The notes: generated by a model from the sequence alone, not told the origin. Numbered from the stretch's first letter, positions 52,063-61,583 are shown. The stretch: 64,000 nucleotides of DNA from Rhodocyclaceae bacterium (GCA_018261935.1 JAGTRP010000020.1:1-64000), one strand, 5' to 3'. Numbers and translations: made by a program.

Positions 52063-52416
52063 ATGCTCTATCACACGGTGACCATCGAAGAAACGGGGGA
52101 GAGCTACCGCTGCTCTCCCGAAGAGACGGTCCTGGCTGGTATGGAGCGCCTCGGCCGCAGGGGCATCCCGGTAGGGTGCCGGGGCGGCGGCTGCGGCGTC
52201 TGCAAGGTGGAGGTGCTGAGCGGCACCTACCTCAAGCGGGTCATGAGCCGGGAGTACGTGAGCGAGGAGGATGAAAGGGAAGGGCGGGTGCTGGCCTGCC
52301 GCATCCGTCCCACCAGCGATCTGCGGTTGCGGGTCATCGGCAAGCTGCAGAAGAGCCTGTGCTCGCCGCGGCCCCTGGCCCAGGCGTCCGCTGCTGACAC
52401 GGTTTTCAGGGCGTAA
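52063..52416 (+). CDS. dmpQ: XylT/DmpQ-type 2Fe-2S ferredoxin
   Basis: 117 residues from ATG 52063 (GGAGACGACACC upstream). Cys39, Cys44, Cys47 and Cys79 bind the cluster (GCRGGGCGVCKV; VLACRI). In other phenol/xylene operons this ferredoxin reduces and reactivates catechol 2,3-dioxygenase whose iron has been oxidised. Here it closes the hydroxylase operon, separated from dmpB by the GntR gene, whereas in classic dmp operons it immediately precedes dmpB. Confidence 0.93.
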   Translation: MLYHTVTIEETGESYRCSPEETVLAGMERLGRRGIPVGCRGGGCGVCKVEVLSGTYLKRVMSREYVSEEDEREGRVLACRIRPTSDLRLRVIGKLQKSLCSPRPLAQASAADTVFRA

Positions 52417-52431
52417 CTGCCTGTGGGCGCC

Positions 52432-52517
52432 GGGCTGGGCATTCGTTCCACCGGGCTGCGGAACTCGCCGCTGCGCGGCTCAGACAGTCCTCGCCCGGTT
52501 CCACGAACGCCCAGCCC
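52432..52517. repeat. Structured intergenic repeat, copy 2
   Basis: Between convergent dmpQ and the GntR gene. Outer arms GGGCTGGGCATTCGT (52432-52446) and ACGAACGCCCAGCCC (52503-52517) pair at 14 of 15 positions; middle stem CCGGGC/GCCCGG; inner hairpin GCCGC-TGC-GCGGC. The core is near identical to copy 1 at 38081-38142, but the outer and inner stems differ in sequence while keeping complementarity. Confidence 0.75.
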
Positions 52518-52541
52518 TCCGGAAAACGCCTGCGGCTCGTA

Positions 52542-53273
52542 TCAGCCGCCGCTGGCGCCGTTGCTGGCGAAGAACTCCGCCGGCAGTTGCTCCATGGCTT
52601 TCAGGGTCAGGCCGATGTGGTCGGCCAGGATGGCGGCGGCCTGGTCGGCGTCCCGGGCGAGGGTGGCCTTCAGGAGGGCTTCGTGCTCCTCGTGGACATT
52701 GCGGGGAATGGGCTTCCGGTAGAGGGAAAGGCGGCGGTAGCGCTCCGCCTGGTGATAGAGGATGGACAGGAAATGCTTGATCCAGCGGGACGGGCAGGCG
52801 GCGATCAGGACCTCGTGGAAGATGCGGTTGCGCTCTTCCCACTCTTCCCGGGCTTCCCCGTCGGAGAGCTTTTCCTCGGCCCTGGAGAGGCGGTGGAAGG
52901 CCGCCATGAGATCCCCTTCCCAGGCGTCGTCGCCGAGGGCGATGGACTGGCGCAGGGCTTCGCACTCCAGCATGAGGCGGGTGCGGGTGATGTCCTGGAA
53001 ATCTGCCAGGGACATGGGGGCGACCCGGAAGCCGCGCTGTCCCTGGCTCACCACCAGGGCATCGGCCACCAGGAGGGAAAGGGCTTCCCGGAGAGTGCCG
53101 GCGCCGACGCCGTAGTGGTCCTTCAGGTGCTCCACCCGGAGCTTCTCTCCGGGCTGCAGTCGCCCCTCGATGATGTCGCGGCGCAGGTTGCGGTAAGCCG
53201 ATTCGACCAGGGTCTTGGGCTCGGGTGCCGGCGCGTCGGCACCGTATACGACCGTCAGTTTGGGTTTGGGCAT
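52542..53273 (-). CDS. GntR family (FadR/FCD type) transcriptional regulator
   Basis: 243 residues. N-terminal winged HTH (YRNLRRDIIEGRLQPGEKLRVEHLKDHYGVGAGTLREALSLL, about 25-70), then an FCD ligand-binding domain with metal-ligand type histidines (FHEVLIAACPS, HQAERYRRL, EHEALLKATLARDADQAAAILADH). Similar in position and type to AphS, the GntR repressor of the Comamonas phenol operon. Divergent from dmpB; expected to repress the meta-cleavage operon until a pathway intermediate binds. Confidence 0.9.
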   Translation of the reverse strand: MPKPKLTVVYGADAPAPEPKTLVESAYRNLRRDIIEGRLQPGEKLRVEHLKDHYGVGAGTLREALSLLVADALVVSQGQRGFRVAPMSLADFQDITRTRLMLECEALRQSIALGDDAWEGDLMAAFHRLSRAEEKLSDGEAREEWEERNRIFHEVLIAACPSRWIKHFLSILYHQAERYRRLSLYRKPIPRNVHEEHEALLKATLARDADQAAAILADHIGLTLKAMEQLPAEFFASNGASGG

Positions 53274-53351
53274 GGTGTGGAAATGACTATCGAATGTCTT
53301 GTTCTTGAAAGCATTCTACCTCAGTGAATGGGGCTTTTCGCGATTGTGCAA

Positions 53352-53384
53352 AAATCTCGAGAAAAAGTATTGACACCGAGATTT
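53352..53384. promoter_or_regulatory. Candidate GntR operator over the meta-operon promoter
   Basis: AAATCTCG (53352-53359) and CGAGATTT (53377-53384) are a perfect inverted repeat of 8-bp arms with a 17-nt spacer that includes the -35 box. The same half-sites form the palindrome at 47200-47213. Further short inverted repeats (CGATA-A-TATCG) overlap the -10 box. Confidence 0.55.
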
Positions 53385-53398
53385 GGCGATAATATCGT
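53370..53398 (+). promoter_or_regulatory. Candidate sigma70 promoter of the meta-cleavage operon
   Basis: Perfect -35 TTGACA (53370-53375), 17-nt spacer, TATCGT (53393-53398). About 110 nt before dmpB. Its overlap with the inverted repeat fits repression by the GntR protein. No -24/-12 element was found in this gap, so this operon is probably not sigma54-driven. Confidence 0.6.
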
Positions 53399-53508
53399 AT
53401 CGATAAACGAATTACGAAAAATACGGCCGGTGGGATTGGCTGGTGGCAAAAAGCCGGTAGCAGAAGCCGGCAGCGGTTTTTTGAACGTCAATAAGAGAGG
53501 AGCAAACA

Positions 53509-54438
53509 ATGGCAATGACAGGCGTACTGCGCCCGGGACACATCCAGCTGCGTGTCCTGGATCTGGAGGAGAGCGTCAAGTTCTACAAGGACGTGATCGG
53601 TCTCATCGAGACCGGCCGGGACAAGCAGGGCCGGGTCTATTTCAAGACCTGGGACGAGCGGGACCACAACAGCTTCATCATCCGCCAGGCTGACCGTGCC
53701 GGCTTCGACTTCGCCGGCTTCAAGGTCTCCGACGTGGAAACCCTCTACAAGCTGGAGGCCGATCTGGTGGCCTACGGCGTCAAGACCGAGCGCATCGCCG
53801 CCGGTGAAATGCTGGAGACCGGCGAGCGCGTGCGCTTCGAGCTCCCCACCGGCCACCTCCTCGAGCTCTACGCCGAGAAGACCGACGTGGGCAACGGCCA
53901 GTCCTACGAGAACCCGGAAGCCTGGGTTCCCGCCGCCGAGCACGGCATCGCCCCGATCCGCATGGACCACATGCTCCTCTACGGGCCGGACATCGAGAAG
54001 GCCCAGGCCATCCTGCAGGACGTGCTGGGTTTCTACCTGGTCGAGCACGTGGTCCTGGAAGACGGCAAGACCGACCTGGCCATCTGGCTCTCCACCTCCA
54101 TCAAGGCCCACGACATCGCCTTCGTGCGCCATCCGGAACCGGGCAAGCTGCACCACGTCTCCTTCCTGCTGGACAGCTGGGAAAAGGTCCTGCGCGCCGC
54201 CGACATCATGTCCATGAACCGGGTGTCCATAGACATCGGCCCCACCCGCCACGGCGTCACCCGCGGCACCACCATCTACGCCTTCGATCCCTCCGGCAAC
54301 CGCTTCGAGACCTTCTGCGGCGGCTACCAGTCCTACCCCGACTGGAAGGCGATCAAGTGGACCATGGACGACGTGGGCCGCGGCGTGTTCTACCACGACC
54401 GCAAGCTCAACGACACCTTCCTGACCGTGGTGACCTGA
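53509..54438 (+). CDS. dmpB: Catechol 2,3-dioxygenase
   Basis: 309 residues, extradiol dioxygenase of the I.2.A type. Iron ligands His154 (RMDHMLLYG), His215 (GKLHHVSFLL) and Glu266 (GNRFETFCGG); catalytic His200-type residues (KAHDIAFVRHPE) present. Cleaves catechol to 2-hydroxymuconic semialdehyde. Preceded by GAGAGGAG. Its TGA overlaps the next ATG (TGATG). Confidence 0.97.
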   Translation: MAMTGVLRPGHIQLRVLDLEESVKFYKDVIGLIETGRDKQGRVYFKTWDERDHNSFIIRQADRAGFDFAGFKVSDVETLYKLEADLVAYGVKTERIAAGEMLETGERVRFELPTGHLLELYAEKTDVGNGQSYENPEAWVPAAEHGIAPIRMDHMLLYGPDIEKAQAILQDVLGFYLVEHVVLEDGKTDLAIWLSTSIKAHDIAFVRHPEPGKLHHVSFLLDSWEKVLRAADIMSMNRVSIDIGPTRHGVTRGTTIYAFDPSGNRFETFCGGYQSYPDWKAIKWTMDDVGRGVFYHDRKLNDTFLTVVT

Positions 54439-54872
54439 TGCAAGTTTTGGCTGCCACTCCCGGCATCACCGCGGAAGCAGCGGCAGCCGCCGTCCAGGCG
54501 GCGGTTGCCCATGCCGAAGCCCGGGGCTGGAAGATCAATGTCGCCGTGGTGGACCGGGGCGGCAACCTGATGGCCTTCCTGCGCATGCCCGGCGCCTTCC
54601 TCCATTCCATCCAGATCGCCATCGACAAGGCCTACACGGCGGCCAGCTTCGGCTTCCCCACCAAGGCCTGGATGGGAGCGGTGGGGCACGACGAAGGCAT
54701 GAAGCTGGGCTTCTCCAGCCAGCCCCGCCTGATCGTCTTCGGCGGCGGCCTGCCCATCGGCGGCAAGGACGAATGGATCGGCGGCATCGGGGTTTCCGGC
54801 GCCTCCGAGGCGGAGGACGAGGAATGCGCCCGGGCCGGTCTGGCAGCCATCGGTTTTGGCATCACTCAGTAA
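54438..54872 (+). CDS. GlcG/HbpS-like (DUF336) protein in the meta-cleavage operon
   Basis: 144 residues. VQAAVAHAEARGWKINVAVVDRGGNLMAFLRMPGA and KAYTAASFGFPTK are the GlcG/HbpS fold; C-terminal GGKDEWIGGIGVSGASEAEDEECARAG. Proteins of this family bind haem or cobalamin-like compounds in some cases; a member occurs in several aromatic meta-cleavage operons with unproven function. Translationally coupled to dmpB (stop and start overlap). Confidence 0.85.
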   Translation: MQVLAATPGITAEAAAAAVQAAVAHAEARGWKINVAVVDRGGNLMAFLRMPGAFLHSIQIAIDKAYTAASFGFPTKAWMGAVGHDEGMKLGFSSQPRLIVFGGGLPIGGKDEWIGGIGVSGASEAEDEECARAGLAAIGFGITQ

Positions 54873-54884
54873 TAGGAAAACGAC

Positions 54885-56339
54885 ATGAAACAGATCCTCA
54901 ACTTCATCAACGGCGAGTTCGTCGCCACCGGCAAGCAGTTCGAGAAGCGGACTCCCCTGGACAACTCCCTGATCGGGCTGGTGCACGAGGCCGGCAAGGC
55001 CGAGGTGGACGCCGCCGTGGCCGCCGCCAAGGCCGCCCTCACCGGGCCCTGGGGCAAGATGGCTGTGGCCGACCGGGTGGAGATGCTCTATGCCGTCGCC
55101 AATGAGATCAACCGCCGCTTCGACGATTTCCTCCAGGCCGAAGTGGCCGACACCGGCAAGCCGGTGAGCCTCGCCAGCCACATCGACATCCCCCGGGGCG
55201 CCGCCAATTTCAAGATCTTCGCCGATGTGGTGAAGAACGTCCCCACCGAATTTTTCGAGATGGCCACCCCCGACGGCCGTGGCGCCCTGAACTACGCCGT
55301 GCGCCGGCCCGTGGGCGTGGTGGGCGTCATCTGCCCCTGGAACCTGCCCCTGCTGCTCATGACCTGGAAGGTCGGCCCGGCGCTGGCCTGCGGCAACACC
55401 GTGGTGGTGAAGCCCTCCGAGGAGACCCCGTCCACCGCCGCCCTCCTGGGCGAGGTGATGCAAAAGGTCGGCCTGCCCAAGGGCGTCTATAACGTGGTCC
55501 ACGGCTTCGGCCCCGGCTCCGCCGGCGAATTCGTCACCACCCACAAGGACGTGAACGCCATCACCTTCACCGGCGAGACCCGCACCGGCGCCGCCATCAT
55601 GAAGGCCGCCGCCGACGGCGCCCGCCCCGTCTCCCTGGAGATGGGCGGCAAGAACCCGGCCATCGTCTTCGCCGACTGCGACTTCGACGCCGCCATCGAG
55701 GGCACCCTGCGCTCCTGCTTCGCCAACTGCGGCCAGGTCTGCCTGGGCACCGAGCGGGTGTATGTGGAGCGTCCCCTGTTCGACAAGTTCGTCTCCGCCT
55801 TGAAGGTCGGTGCCGAGAAGCTGAAGCTCGGCCGCCCGGAAGATCCGGCCACCGGCATGGGCCCCCTGGTTTCCCAGGAGCACCGCAACAAGGTCCTCTC
55901 CTACTACAAGAAGGCGGTGGAAGAGGGCGCTACCGTGGTCACCGGCGGCGGCGTGCCCGACATGCCCGGCGAGCTGGCCAACGGTTCCTGGGTCCAGCCC
56001 ACCATCTGGACCGGCCTCGGCGACGATGCCGCCATCGCCCGGGAAGAGGTCTTCGGCCCCTGCACCCTGGTCATGCCCTTCGACAGCGAAGAGGAAGTGG
56101 TGCGCCGCGCCAACGACACCCACTACGGCCTCGCCGCCTCGGTGTGGACCAAGGATGTGACCCGGGCCCACCGGGTCGCCGGCCAGCTGGAAACCGGCCT
56201 GGTCTGGGTGAACAGCTGGTTCCTGCGGGACCTGCGCACCCCCTTCGGCGGCGCCAAGCAATCCGGCATCGGCCGCGAGGGCGGTGTCCATTCCCTCGAG
56301 TTCTATACCGAACTCAAGAACGTCTGCATCAAGCTGTAA
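54885..56339 (+). CDS. dmpC: 2-hydroxymuconic semialdehyde dehydrogenase
   Basis: 484 residues, ALDH superfamily. Catalytic Cys in ANCGQVCLGTERVYV, Glu in SLEMGGKNPAIVF, NAD-binding site FTGETRTGAAI. Oxidises 2-hydroxymuconic semialdehyde to 4-oxalocrotonate (the NAD branch). Confidence 0.95.
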   Translation: MKQILNFINGEFVATGKQFEKRTPLDNSLIGLVHEAGKAEVDAAVAAAKAALTGPWGKMAVADRVEMLYAVANEINRRFDDFLQAEVADTGKPVSLASHIDIPRGAANFKIFADVVKNVPTEFFEMATPDGRGALNYAVRRPVGVVGVICPWNLPLLLMTWKVGPALACGNTVVVKPSEETPSTAALLGEVMQKVGLPKGVYNVVHGFGPGSAGEFVTTHKDVNAITFTGETRTGAAIMKAAADGARPVSLEMGGKNPAIVFADCDFDAAIEGTLRSCFANCGQVCLGTERVYVERPLFDKFVSALKVGAEKLKLGRPEDPATGMGPLVSQEHRNKVLSYYKKAVEEGATVVTGGGVPDMPGELANGSWVQPTIWTGLGDDAAIAREEVFGPCTLVMPFDSEEEVVRRANDTHYGLAASVWTKDVTRAHRVAGQLETGLVWVNSWFLRDLRTPFGGAKQSGIGREGGVHSLEFYTELKNVCIKL

Positions 56340-56353
56340 AAGAGAGCACTCCC

Positions 56354-57178
56354 ATGGCACTGACCAATCCCGAAATCGCCGAAGGCCTCGTCGCCGGCGG
56401 CATCCGCACCAACTACCACGACCGGGGTGAAGGCTCGCCGGTGCTCCTCATCCACGGCTCCGGCCCGGGGGTGAGCGCCTGGGCCAACTGGCGGCTGGTG
56501 CTGCCGGAACTCTCCCAGCAGCACCGGGTCATCGCCCCGGACATGGTGGGCTTCGGCTTCACCGAGCGCCCGGAGAACTTCACCTACGGGCTGGATGCCT
56601 GGGTGAAGCATGCGGTCGGCGTCCTCGACGCCCTGAAGATCGACCAGGCCGACGTGGTGGGCAACTCCTTCGGCGGCGCCATCGCCCTGGCCCTGGCTGT
56701 CCGCCATCCGGAACGGGTCCGCCGCCTGGTGTTCATGGGGGCGGTGGGCGTGCCCTTCGAACTCACTCCGGGGCTGGATACGGCCTGGGGGTACGAGCCC
56801 TCCATCGCCGCCATGCGCGGTCTCCTGGATCTCTTCGCCTGGGACCGCAGCCTGGTCAACGACGAGCTCGCCCAGCTGCGCTACCAGGCCAGCATCCGGC
56901 CCGGCTTCCAGGAGTCCTTCGCCGCCATGTTCCCGGCCCCGCGCCAGCGCTGGGTCGATGCCCTGGCCAGCCGCGAGGCGGATGTCCGTGCCCTGAAGCA
57001 CGAGGCCCTGATCATCCACGGCCGCGACGACAAGATCATTCCCCTCGAGACTTCCCTCACCCTGCACCAGTGGATCGACCGTTCCCAGCTCCACGTCTTC
57101 GGGCGCTGCGGGCACTGGGTGCAGATCGAGCACGCCCGGGACTTCAGCCGCCTGGTGGGCGACTTCCTGGCGGGCTGA
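56354..57178 (+). CDS. dmpD: 2-hydroxymuconate semialdehyde hydrolase
   Basis: 274 residues, alpha/beta hydrolase. Oxyanion HGSGPGVSAW, nucleophile Ser in VVGNSFGGAIA, Asp in HGRDDKIIP, His in GRCGHWVQIEH. Hydrolytic branch of the pathway, giving formate and 2-hydroxypentadienoate from ring-cleavage products of phenol (or acetate from cresols). ATG 56354; longer frame upstream not coding. Confidence 0.94.
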   Translation: MALTNPEIAEGLVAGGIRTNYHDRGEGSPVLLIHGSGPGVSAWANWRLVLPELSQQHRVIAPDMVGFGFTERPENFTYGLDAWVKHAVGVLDALKIDQADVVGNSFGGAIALALAVRHPERVRRLVFMGAVGVPFELTPGLDTAWGYEPSIAAMRGLLDLFAWDRSLVNDELAQLRYQASIRPGFQESFAAMFPAPRQRWVDALASREADVRALKHEALIIHGRDDKIIPLETSLTLHQWIDRSQLHVFGRCGHWVQIEHARDFSRLVGDFLAG

Positions 57179-57204
57179 GAACTTCAACGAACGAGAGAAA
57201 CGAC

Positions 57205-57987
57205 ATGGACAAGCAGCAGATCACCCAGCTGGGCGACGAACTCTACGAAGCGCTGGCCGCCCGGCGCACGATCAGTCCCTTTACCTCCCGGGGCTTCGAC
57301 ATCTCCGTCGAGGATGCCTACCACATCCAGCAGCGGATGCTTTCCCGCCGCCTGGAGAAGGGCGAGAAGGTCATCGGCAAGAAGATCGGCGTCACCAGCA
57401 AGGTGGTGCAGCAGATGCTGAACGTGTACCAGCCCGACTTCGGCTACCTGCTGGACGGCATGGTGTACAACGAGGGCGAGTCCATCCCCATGGACACCCT
57501 CATCCAGCCCCGGGCCGAGGGCGAGATCGCCTTCATCCTCAAGAAGGACCTCATGGGCCCCGGCGTCACCAATGCCGATGTTCTGGCCGCCACCGAAGGG
57601 GTGATGGCCTGCTTCGAGATCGTCGATTCCCGCATCCAGGACTGGAAGATCAAGATCCAGGACACCGTCGCCGACAACGCCTCCTGCGGCGTCTTCGTCC
57701 TCGGCGACCGGGTGGTGGATCCGAAGAAGCTCGACCTCTCCCTCTGCGGCATGGTGGTGGAGAAGAACGGCGACATCATCGGCACCGGCGCCGGCGCCGC
57801 CGCCCTGGGCTCGCCGGTGAACGCCGTGGCCTGGCTGGCCAACACCCTCGGCCGCCTGGGCATTCCCCTGAAGGCCGGCGAGGTGATCCTCTCCGGTTCC
57901 CTGGCGCCCCTTTTCCCGGTCCAGGCCGGGGACAGCCTGCGGGTCTCCATCGGCGGCATCGGCGGCTGCTCGGTGCGCTTCGTCTAA
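57205..57987 (+). CDS. dmpE: 2-hydroxypent-2,4-dienoate hydratase
   Basis: 260 residues from ATG 57205. KGEKVIGKKIGVTSKVVQQMLNVYQPDFGYL and ATEGVMACFEIVDSRIQDWKIKIQDTVADNAS match DmpE/XylJ, metal-dependent FAH-fold hydratase related to DmpH. Gives 4-hydroxy-2-oxovalerate. Confidence 0.94.
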   Translation: MDKQQITQLGDELYEALAARRTISPFTSRGFDISVEDAYHIQQRMLSRRLEKGEKVIGKKIGVTSKVVQQMLNVYQPDFGYLLDGMVYNEGESIPMDTLIQPRAEGEIAFILKKDLMGPGVTNADVLAATEGVMACFEIVDSRIQDWKIKIQDTVADNASCGVFVLGDRVVDPKKLDLSLCGMVVEKNGDIIGTGAGAAALGSPVNAVAWLANTLGRLGIPLKAGEVILSGSLAPLFPVQAGDSLRVSIGGIGGCSVRFV

Positions 57988-57996
57988 GGACAGGCC

Positions 57997-58791
57997 ATGG
58001 ATCTGCAACTCTCCGGCAAGCGCGCCCTGGTCACCGGCTCCACCGCCGGCATCGGTTTCGCCATTGCCCTGGAACTGGCCCGGGAAGGCGCCCTGGTGAC
58101 CGTCAATGGCCGCACCCCCGAGGGAGTGGCGGCGGCAGTGGCCCGCCTGCGCAAGGAAGTGCCCCAGGCGGAAGTGGGCGGCGTGGCGGCGGACCTGTCC
58201 ACCGCCTACGGGGCCGAAGCCCTGCTGCGCCAGTGCCCGGCCACCGACATCCTGGTGAATAACCTGGGCATCTTCGATCCGGTGCCCTTCGAGCAGATTC
58301 CGGACAGCGAATGGCTGCGCTTCTTCGAGGTGAATGTCATGAGCGGCGTGCGCCTCGCCCGCCACTACCTGCCCGCCATGAAGGCGGCGGACTGGGGGCG
58401 CATCGTCTTCATCTCCAGCGAATCGGGCATCAACCCGCCGGCGGAGATGGTGCACTACGGCATGACCAAGGCGGCCCAGCTCTCCGTTTCCCGGGGACTG
58501 GCCCAGACCACCGCCGGCACCGGGGTGACGGTGAACGCCGTGCTGCCCGGGCCCACCCGCTCGGAAGGGGCGGCGGCGTTCTTCGGGAAGCTGGCCGCCG
58601 AGCAGGGGGTGAGCTTCGAGGAGGCGGAGCGCCGCTTCTTCGCCGAAGCCCGGCCCACCTCGCTCCTGAAGCGCTTCATCGAACCCGCTGAAGTGGCGGC
58701 CCTGGTCACCTACGTCTGCAGCCCCCGCTCGGCCGCCACCAACGGCGCCGCCCTGCGGGTGGATGGCGGCGTCGTTCCCACCATGTGCTGA
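57997..58791 (+). CDS. SDR family oxidoreductase inside the meta-cleavage operon
   Basis: 264 residues. TGSTAGIG at 14-21, NNLGIFD near 88, Ser in ISSESGINPPA, YGMTK (Tyr-x3-Lys) near 155-159, C-terminal GAALRVDGGVVPTMC. SDR genes are not in the classic dmp operon, though similar ones occur in a few betaproteobacterial phenol/benzoate clusters. Possible substrates: an alcohol or ketone from a substituted catechol; unproven. Ribosome site and wobble-C codon use equal to the neighbours, so not a recent foreign insert. Confidence 0.85.
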   Translation: MDLQLSGKRALVTGSTAGIGFAIALELAREGALVTVNGRTPEGVAAAVARLRKEVPQAEVGGVAADLSTAYGAEALLRQCPATDILVNNLGIFDPVPFEQIPDSEWLRFFEVNVMSGVRLARHYLPAMKAADWGRIVFISSESGINPPAEMVHYGMTKAAQLSVSRGLAQTTAGTGVTVNAVLPGPTRSEGAAAFFGKLAAEQGVSFEEAERRFFAEARPTSLLKRFIEPAEVAALVTYVCSPRSAATNGAALRVDGGVVPTMC

Positions 58792-58838
58792 GCACTCCCC
58801 AATCGCAACAGAGATAAATCACTAAAGGAAACCACAGC

Positions 58839-59750
58839 ATGAAAAAGATCAAGTGCGCGCTGATCGGTCCCGGCAACATCGGCACCGACCTCCTGTACAA
58901 GCTCAAGCGCAGCCCGGTCCTGGAGCCGGTCTGGATGGTGGGGATCGACCCCGAATCCGAGGGCCTGGCCCGGGCCCGGGACATGGGCCTGAAGACTACC
59001 GCCGGCGGCGTCGATGGCCTGCTGCCCCACGTCCTCGAGGACGGCGTCCAGATCGCCTTCGACGCGACCAGCGCCTACGTCCATGCCGAGAACAGCCGCA
59101 AGCTGAACGCCCTCGGGGTGATGATGATCGACTTGACGCCAGCCGCCATCGGCCCCTACTGCGTGCCGCCGGTGAACCTGAAGCAGCACGTCGGGCATAA
59201 GGAAATGAACGTGAACATGGTCACCTGCGGCGGCCAGGCCACCATCCCCATGGTGGCGGCGGTCTCCCGGGTGCAGAAGGTGGCCTACGGCGAAATCGTC
59301 GCCACCGTCTCGTCCAAGTCCGCCGGCCCCGGCACGCGGAAAAACATCGACGAATTCACCCGCACCACCGCCGGCGCGGTGATGAAGGTGGGCGGGGCCG
59401 AGAAGGGCAAGGCCATCATCATCATCAACCCGGCCGAGCCGCCGCTCATCATGCGCGACACCGTGCATTGCCTGACCGAGACGGCCCCGGACCAGGCGGC
59501 CATCACCGAATCCATCCACGCCATGATCAAGGAAGTGCAGAAGTACGTGCCCGGCTACCGGCTGGTCAACGGCCCGGTCTTCGACGGCAACCGGGTCTCG
59601 GTCTTCCTGGAAGTGGAAGGGCTCGGGGACTACCTGCCCAAGTACGCCGGCAACCTCGACATCATGACCGCCGCGGCGGCCCGCACCGCCGAGATGTTCG
59701 CCGAGGAAATCATCAACGGCCGCCTCACCCTCGAACCCGTGGCGGCCTAA
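58839..59750 (+). CDS. dmpF: Acetaldehyde dehydrogenase (acylating)
   Basis: 303 residues. Nucleophile Cys130 in [12 protein letters not shown]-terminal NAD fold ([17 protein letters not shown]). Makes acetyl-CoA from acetaldehyde channelled from DmpG. AGGAAACC before the ATG. Confidence 0.96.
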   Translation: MKKIKCALIGPGNIGTDLLYKLKRSPVLEPVWMVGIDPESEGLARARDMGLKTTAGGVDGLLPHVLEDGVQIAFDATSAYVHAENSRKLNALGVMMIDLTPAAIGPYCVPPVNLKQHVGHKEMNVNMVTCGGQATIPMVAAVSRVQKVAYGEIVATVSSKSAGPGTRKNIDEFTRTTAGAVMKVGGAEKGKAIIIINPAEPPLIMRDTVHCLTETAPDQAAITESIHAMIKEVQKYVPGYRLVNGPVFDGNRVSVFLEVEGLGDYLPKYAGNLDIMTAAAARTAEMFAEEIINGRLTLEPVAA

Positions 59751-59763
59751 GGAGGAAAAGAAA

Positions 59764-60795
59764 ATGGATCTGCGCGGCAAGAAAATCACCGTTCACGACA
59801 TGACCCTGCGGGATGGCATGCACCCCAAGCGCCATCTCATGACCCTGGAGCAGATGGTCGCCATCGCCACCGGCCTCGACGCAGCGGGCATTCCCCTCAT
59901 CGAAGTCACCCACGGCGACGGCCTGGGCGGCTCCTCGGTCAATTACGGCTTCCCGGCCCATACCGACGAGGAGTACCTCTCCGCCGTCATCCCGAAGATG
60001 AAGCAGGCCAAGGTCTCCGCCCTGCTGCTGCCCGGCATCGGCACCGTCGACCACCTGAAGATGGCCCGGGAACTCGGGGTCAATACCATCCGGGTCGCCA
60101 CCCACTGCACCGAGGCCGACGTCTCCGAGCAGCACATCACCCTGGCGAGAAAGCTCGACATGGACACCGTCGGCTTCCTGATGATGAGCCACATGAACAG
60201 TCCCGAGGGGCTGGTGAAGCAGGCCAAGCTGATGGAATCCTACGGCGCCAACTGCATCTACATCACCGACTCCGCCGGCCACCTGCTGCCCGAGGGCGTC
60301 AAGGCGCGGCTTTCCGCCGTCCGGGCGGCCCTGAAGCCCGAGACCGAACTCGGCTTCCACGGCCACCACAACCTCGCCATGGGCGTCGCCAACTCCATCG
60401 CCGCCATCGAGGCCGGGGCCAACCGCATCGACGCCGCCGCCGCCGGCCTGGGCGCCGGGGCCGGCAACACCCCGATGGAAGTCTTCATCGCCGTCTCCAG
60501 CCTGATGGGCATCGAGACCGGTGTCGACCTGGCCAAGATCACCGACGTCGCCGAGGACCTGGTGGTGCCGATGATGGACTTCCCCGTCCGTATCGACCGC
60601 GATGCCCTCACCCTGGGCTACGCCGGCGTCTATGGCTCCTTCCTGCTCTTCGCCAAGCGCGCCTCCGCCAAGTACGGCGTCCCCGCCCGCGACATCCTCG
60701 TCGAGCTCGGCCGCCGGGGCATGGTCGGCGGCCAGGAGGACATGATCGAGGATACCGCTATCACCATGGCCCGGGCACGGGGGCTGCTGGCATGA
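59764..60795 (+). CDS. dmpG: 4-hydroxy-2-oxovalerate aldolase
   Basis: 343 residues. DRE-TIM-like start [15 protein letters not shown] (metal-binding Asp), [18 protein letters not shown], and metal histidines in [18 protein letters not shown]. Splits 4-hydroxy-2-oxovalerate to pyruvate and acetaldehyde; physically paired with DmpF to channel acetaldehyde. Overlaps dmpH by 4 nt. Confidence 0.96.
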   Translation: MDLRGKKITVHDMTLRDGMHPKRHLMTLEQMVAIATGLDAAGIPLIEVTHGDGLGGSSVNYGFPAHTDEEYLSAVIPKMKQAKVSALLLPGIGTVDHLKMARELGVNTIRVATHCTEADVSEQHITLARKLDMDTVGFLMMSHMNSPEGLVKQAKLMESYGANCIYITDSAGHLLPEGVKARLSAVRAALKPETELGFHGHHNLAMGVANSIAAIEAGANRIDAAAAGLGAGAGNTPMEVFIAVSSLMGIETGVDLAKITDVAEDLVVPMMDFPVRIDRDALTLGYAGVYGSFLLFAKRASAKYGVPARDILVELGRRGMVGGQEDMIEDTAITMARARGLLA

Positions 60796-61583
60796 AACTC
60801 GACAAGGCCACCATCGCCGCCCTGGCCGAGCACCTGGAGAGCGCCGAGCTCCAGGCCTTCGACGTGGTGAAGATCACCGATTCCCATCCGGAAATGGATT
60901 GGGACGATGCCTACGCCATCCAGGACGAGATCCGCCGCCGCAAGCTCGCCCGGGGCGCCCGCATCGTCGGCCTGAAGTGCGGCCTGACCTCCCGGGCCAA
61001 GATGAAGCAGATGGGGGTGGAAACGCCCTGCTTCGGCTTCCTGGCCGACTACTTCACCGTCGCCGACGGCGGCGAGGTGAAGATGTCCGAACTCGTCCAT
61101 CCGAAGGTGGAGCCCGAGATCGCCTTCGTCCTGAAGCGCGCCCTCAAGGGGCCGGGCTGCCACGTCGGGGCGGTGCTCGCCGCCACCGATTTCGTCATGG
61201 CCGGCATCGAGATCATCGATTCCCGCTACCGGGACTTCAAGTTCGACCTGAAGAGCGTCATCGCCGACAACTGCTCCTCCTCCCGCTTCGTGCTGGGGGG
61301 CTGCGCGGTGCCGGTGGATGACCTCGACCTGCGCACCCTGGGGGTGGTCATGGAGAAGAACGGGGAAGCCGTCGCCATCGGCGCCGGGGCGGCCGTCCTC
61401 GGCCACCCGGCGGCGGCCATCGCCATGCTGGCCAACCACCTGGGTGCCCGGGGCGAGGAAATCCCGGCCGGGACCATGATCCTCTCCGGCGGCGTCACCG
61501 AGGCGGTGGCGGTCAAGGCCGGCGACCACGTCAGCCTGCGCATCCAGTCCCTGGGCAGCGCCAGCGTCAAGTTCATCGAGTAG
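60792..61583 (+). CDS. dmpH: 4-oxalocrotonate decarboxylase
   Basis: 263 residues. [30 protein letters not shown] and [30 protein letters not shown] are the DmpH form of the FAH-fold decarboxylase/hydratase family. Converts 2-oxo-3-hexenedioate to 2-hydroxypentadienoate; acts in complex with DmpE. Confidence 0.95.
   Translation: MKLDKATIAALAEHLESAELQAFDVVKITDSHPEMDWDDAYAIQDEIRRRKLARGARIVGLKCGLTSRAKMKQMGVETPCFGFLADYFTVADGGEVKMSELVHPKVEPEIAFVLKRALKGPGCHVGAVLAATDFVMAGIEIIDSRYRDFKFDLKSVIADNCSSSRFVLGGCAVPVDDLDLRTLGVVMEKNGEAVAIGAGAAVLGHPAAAIAMLANHLGARGEEIPAGTMILSGGVTEAVAVKAGDHVSLRIQSLGSASVKFIE

Noticed and set aside
52063-52517. Meta operon transcribed as one unit with the phenol hydroxylase genes
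   Set aside because: The GntR gene on the opposite strand and a structured, terminator-like repeat separate dmpQ from dmpB, and dmpB has its own -35/-10 pair.
57997-58791. SDR as a recent foreign insert in the dmp operon
   Set aside because: Spacing, ribosome site and C-ending codon use equal those of the neighbours; no flanking repeats or transposase.
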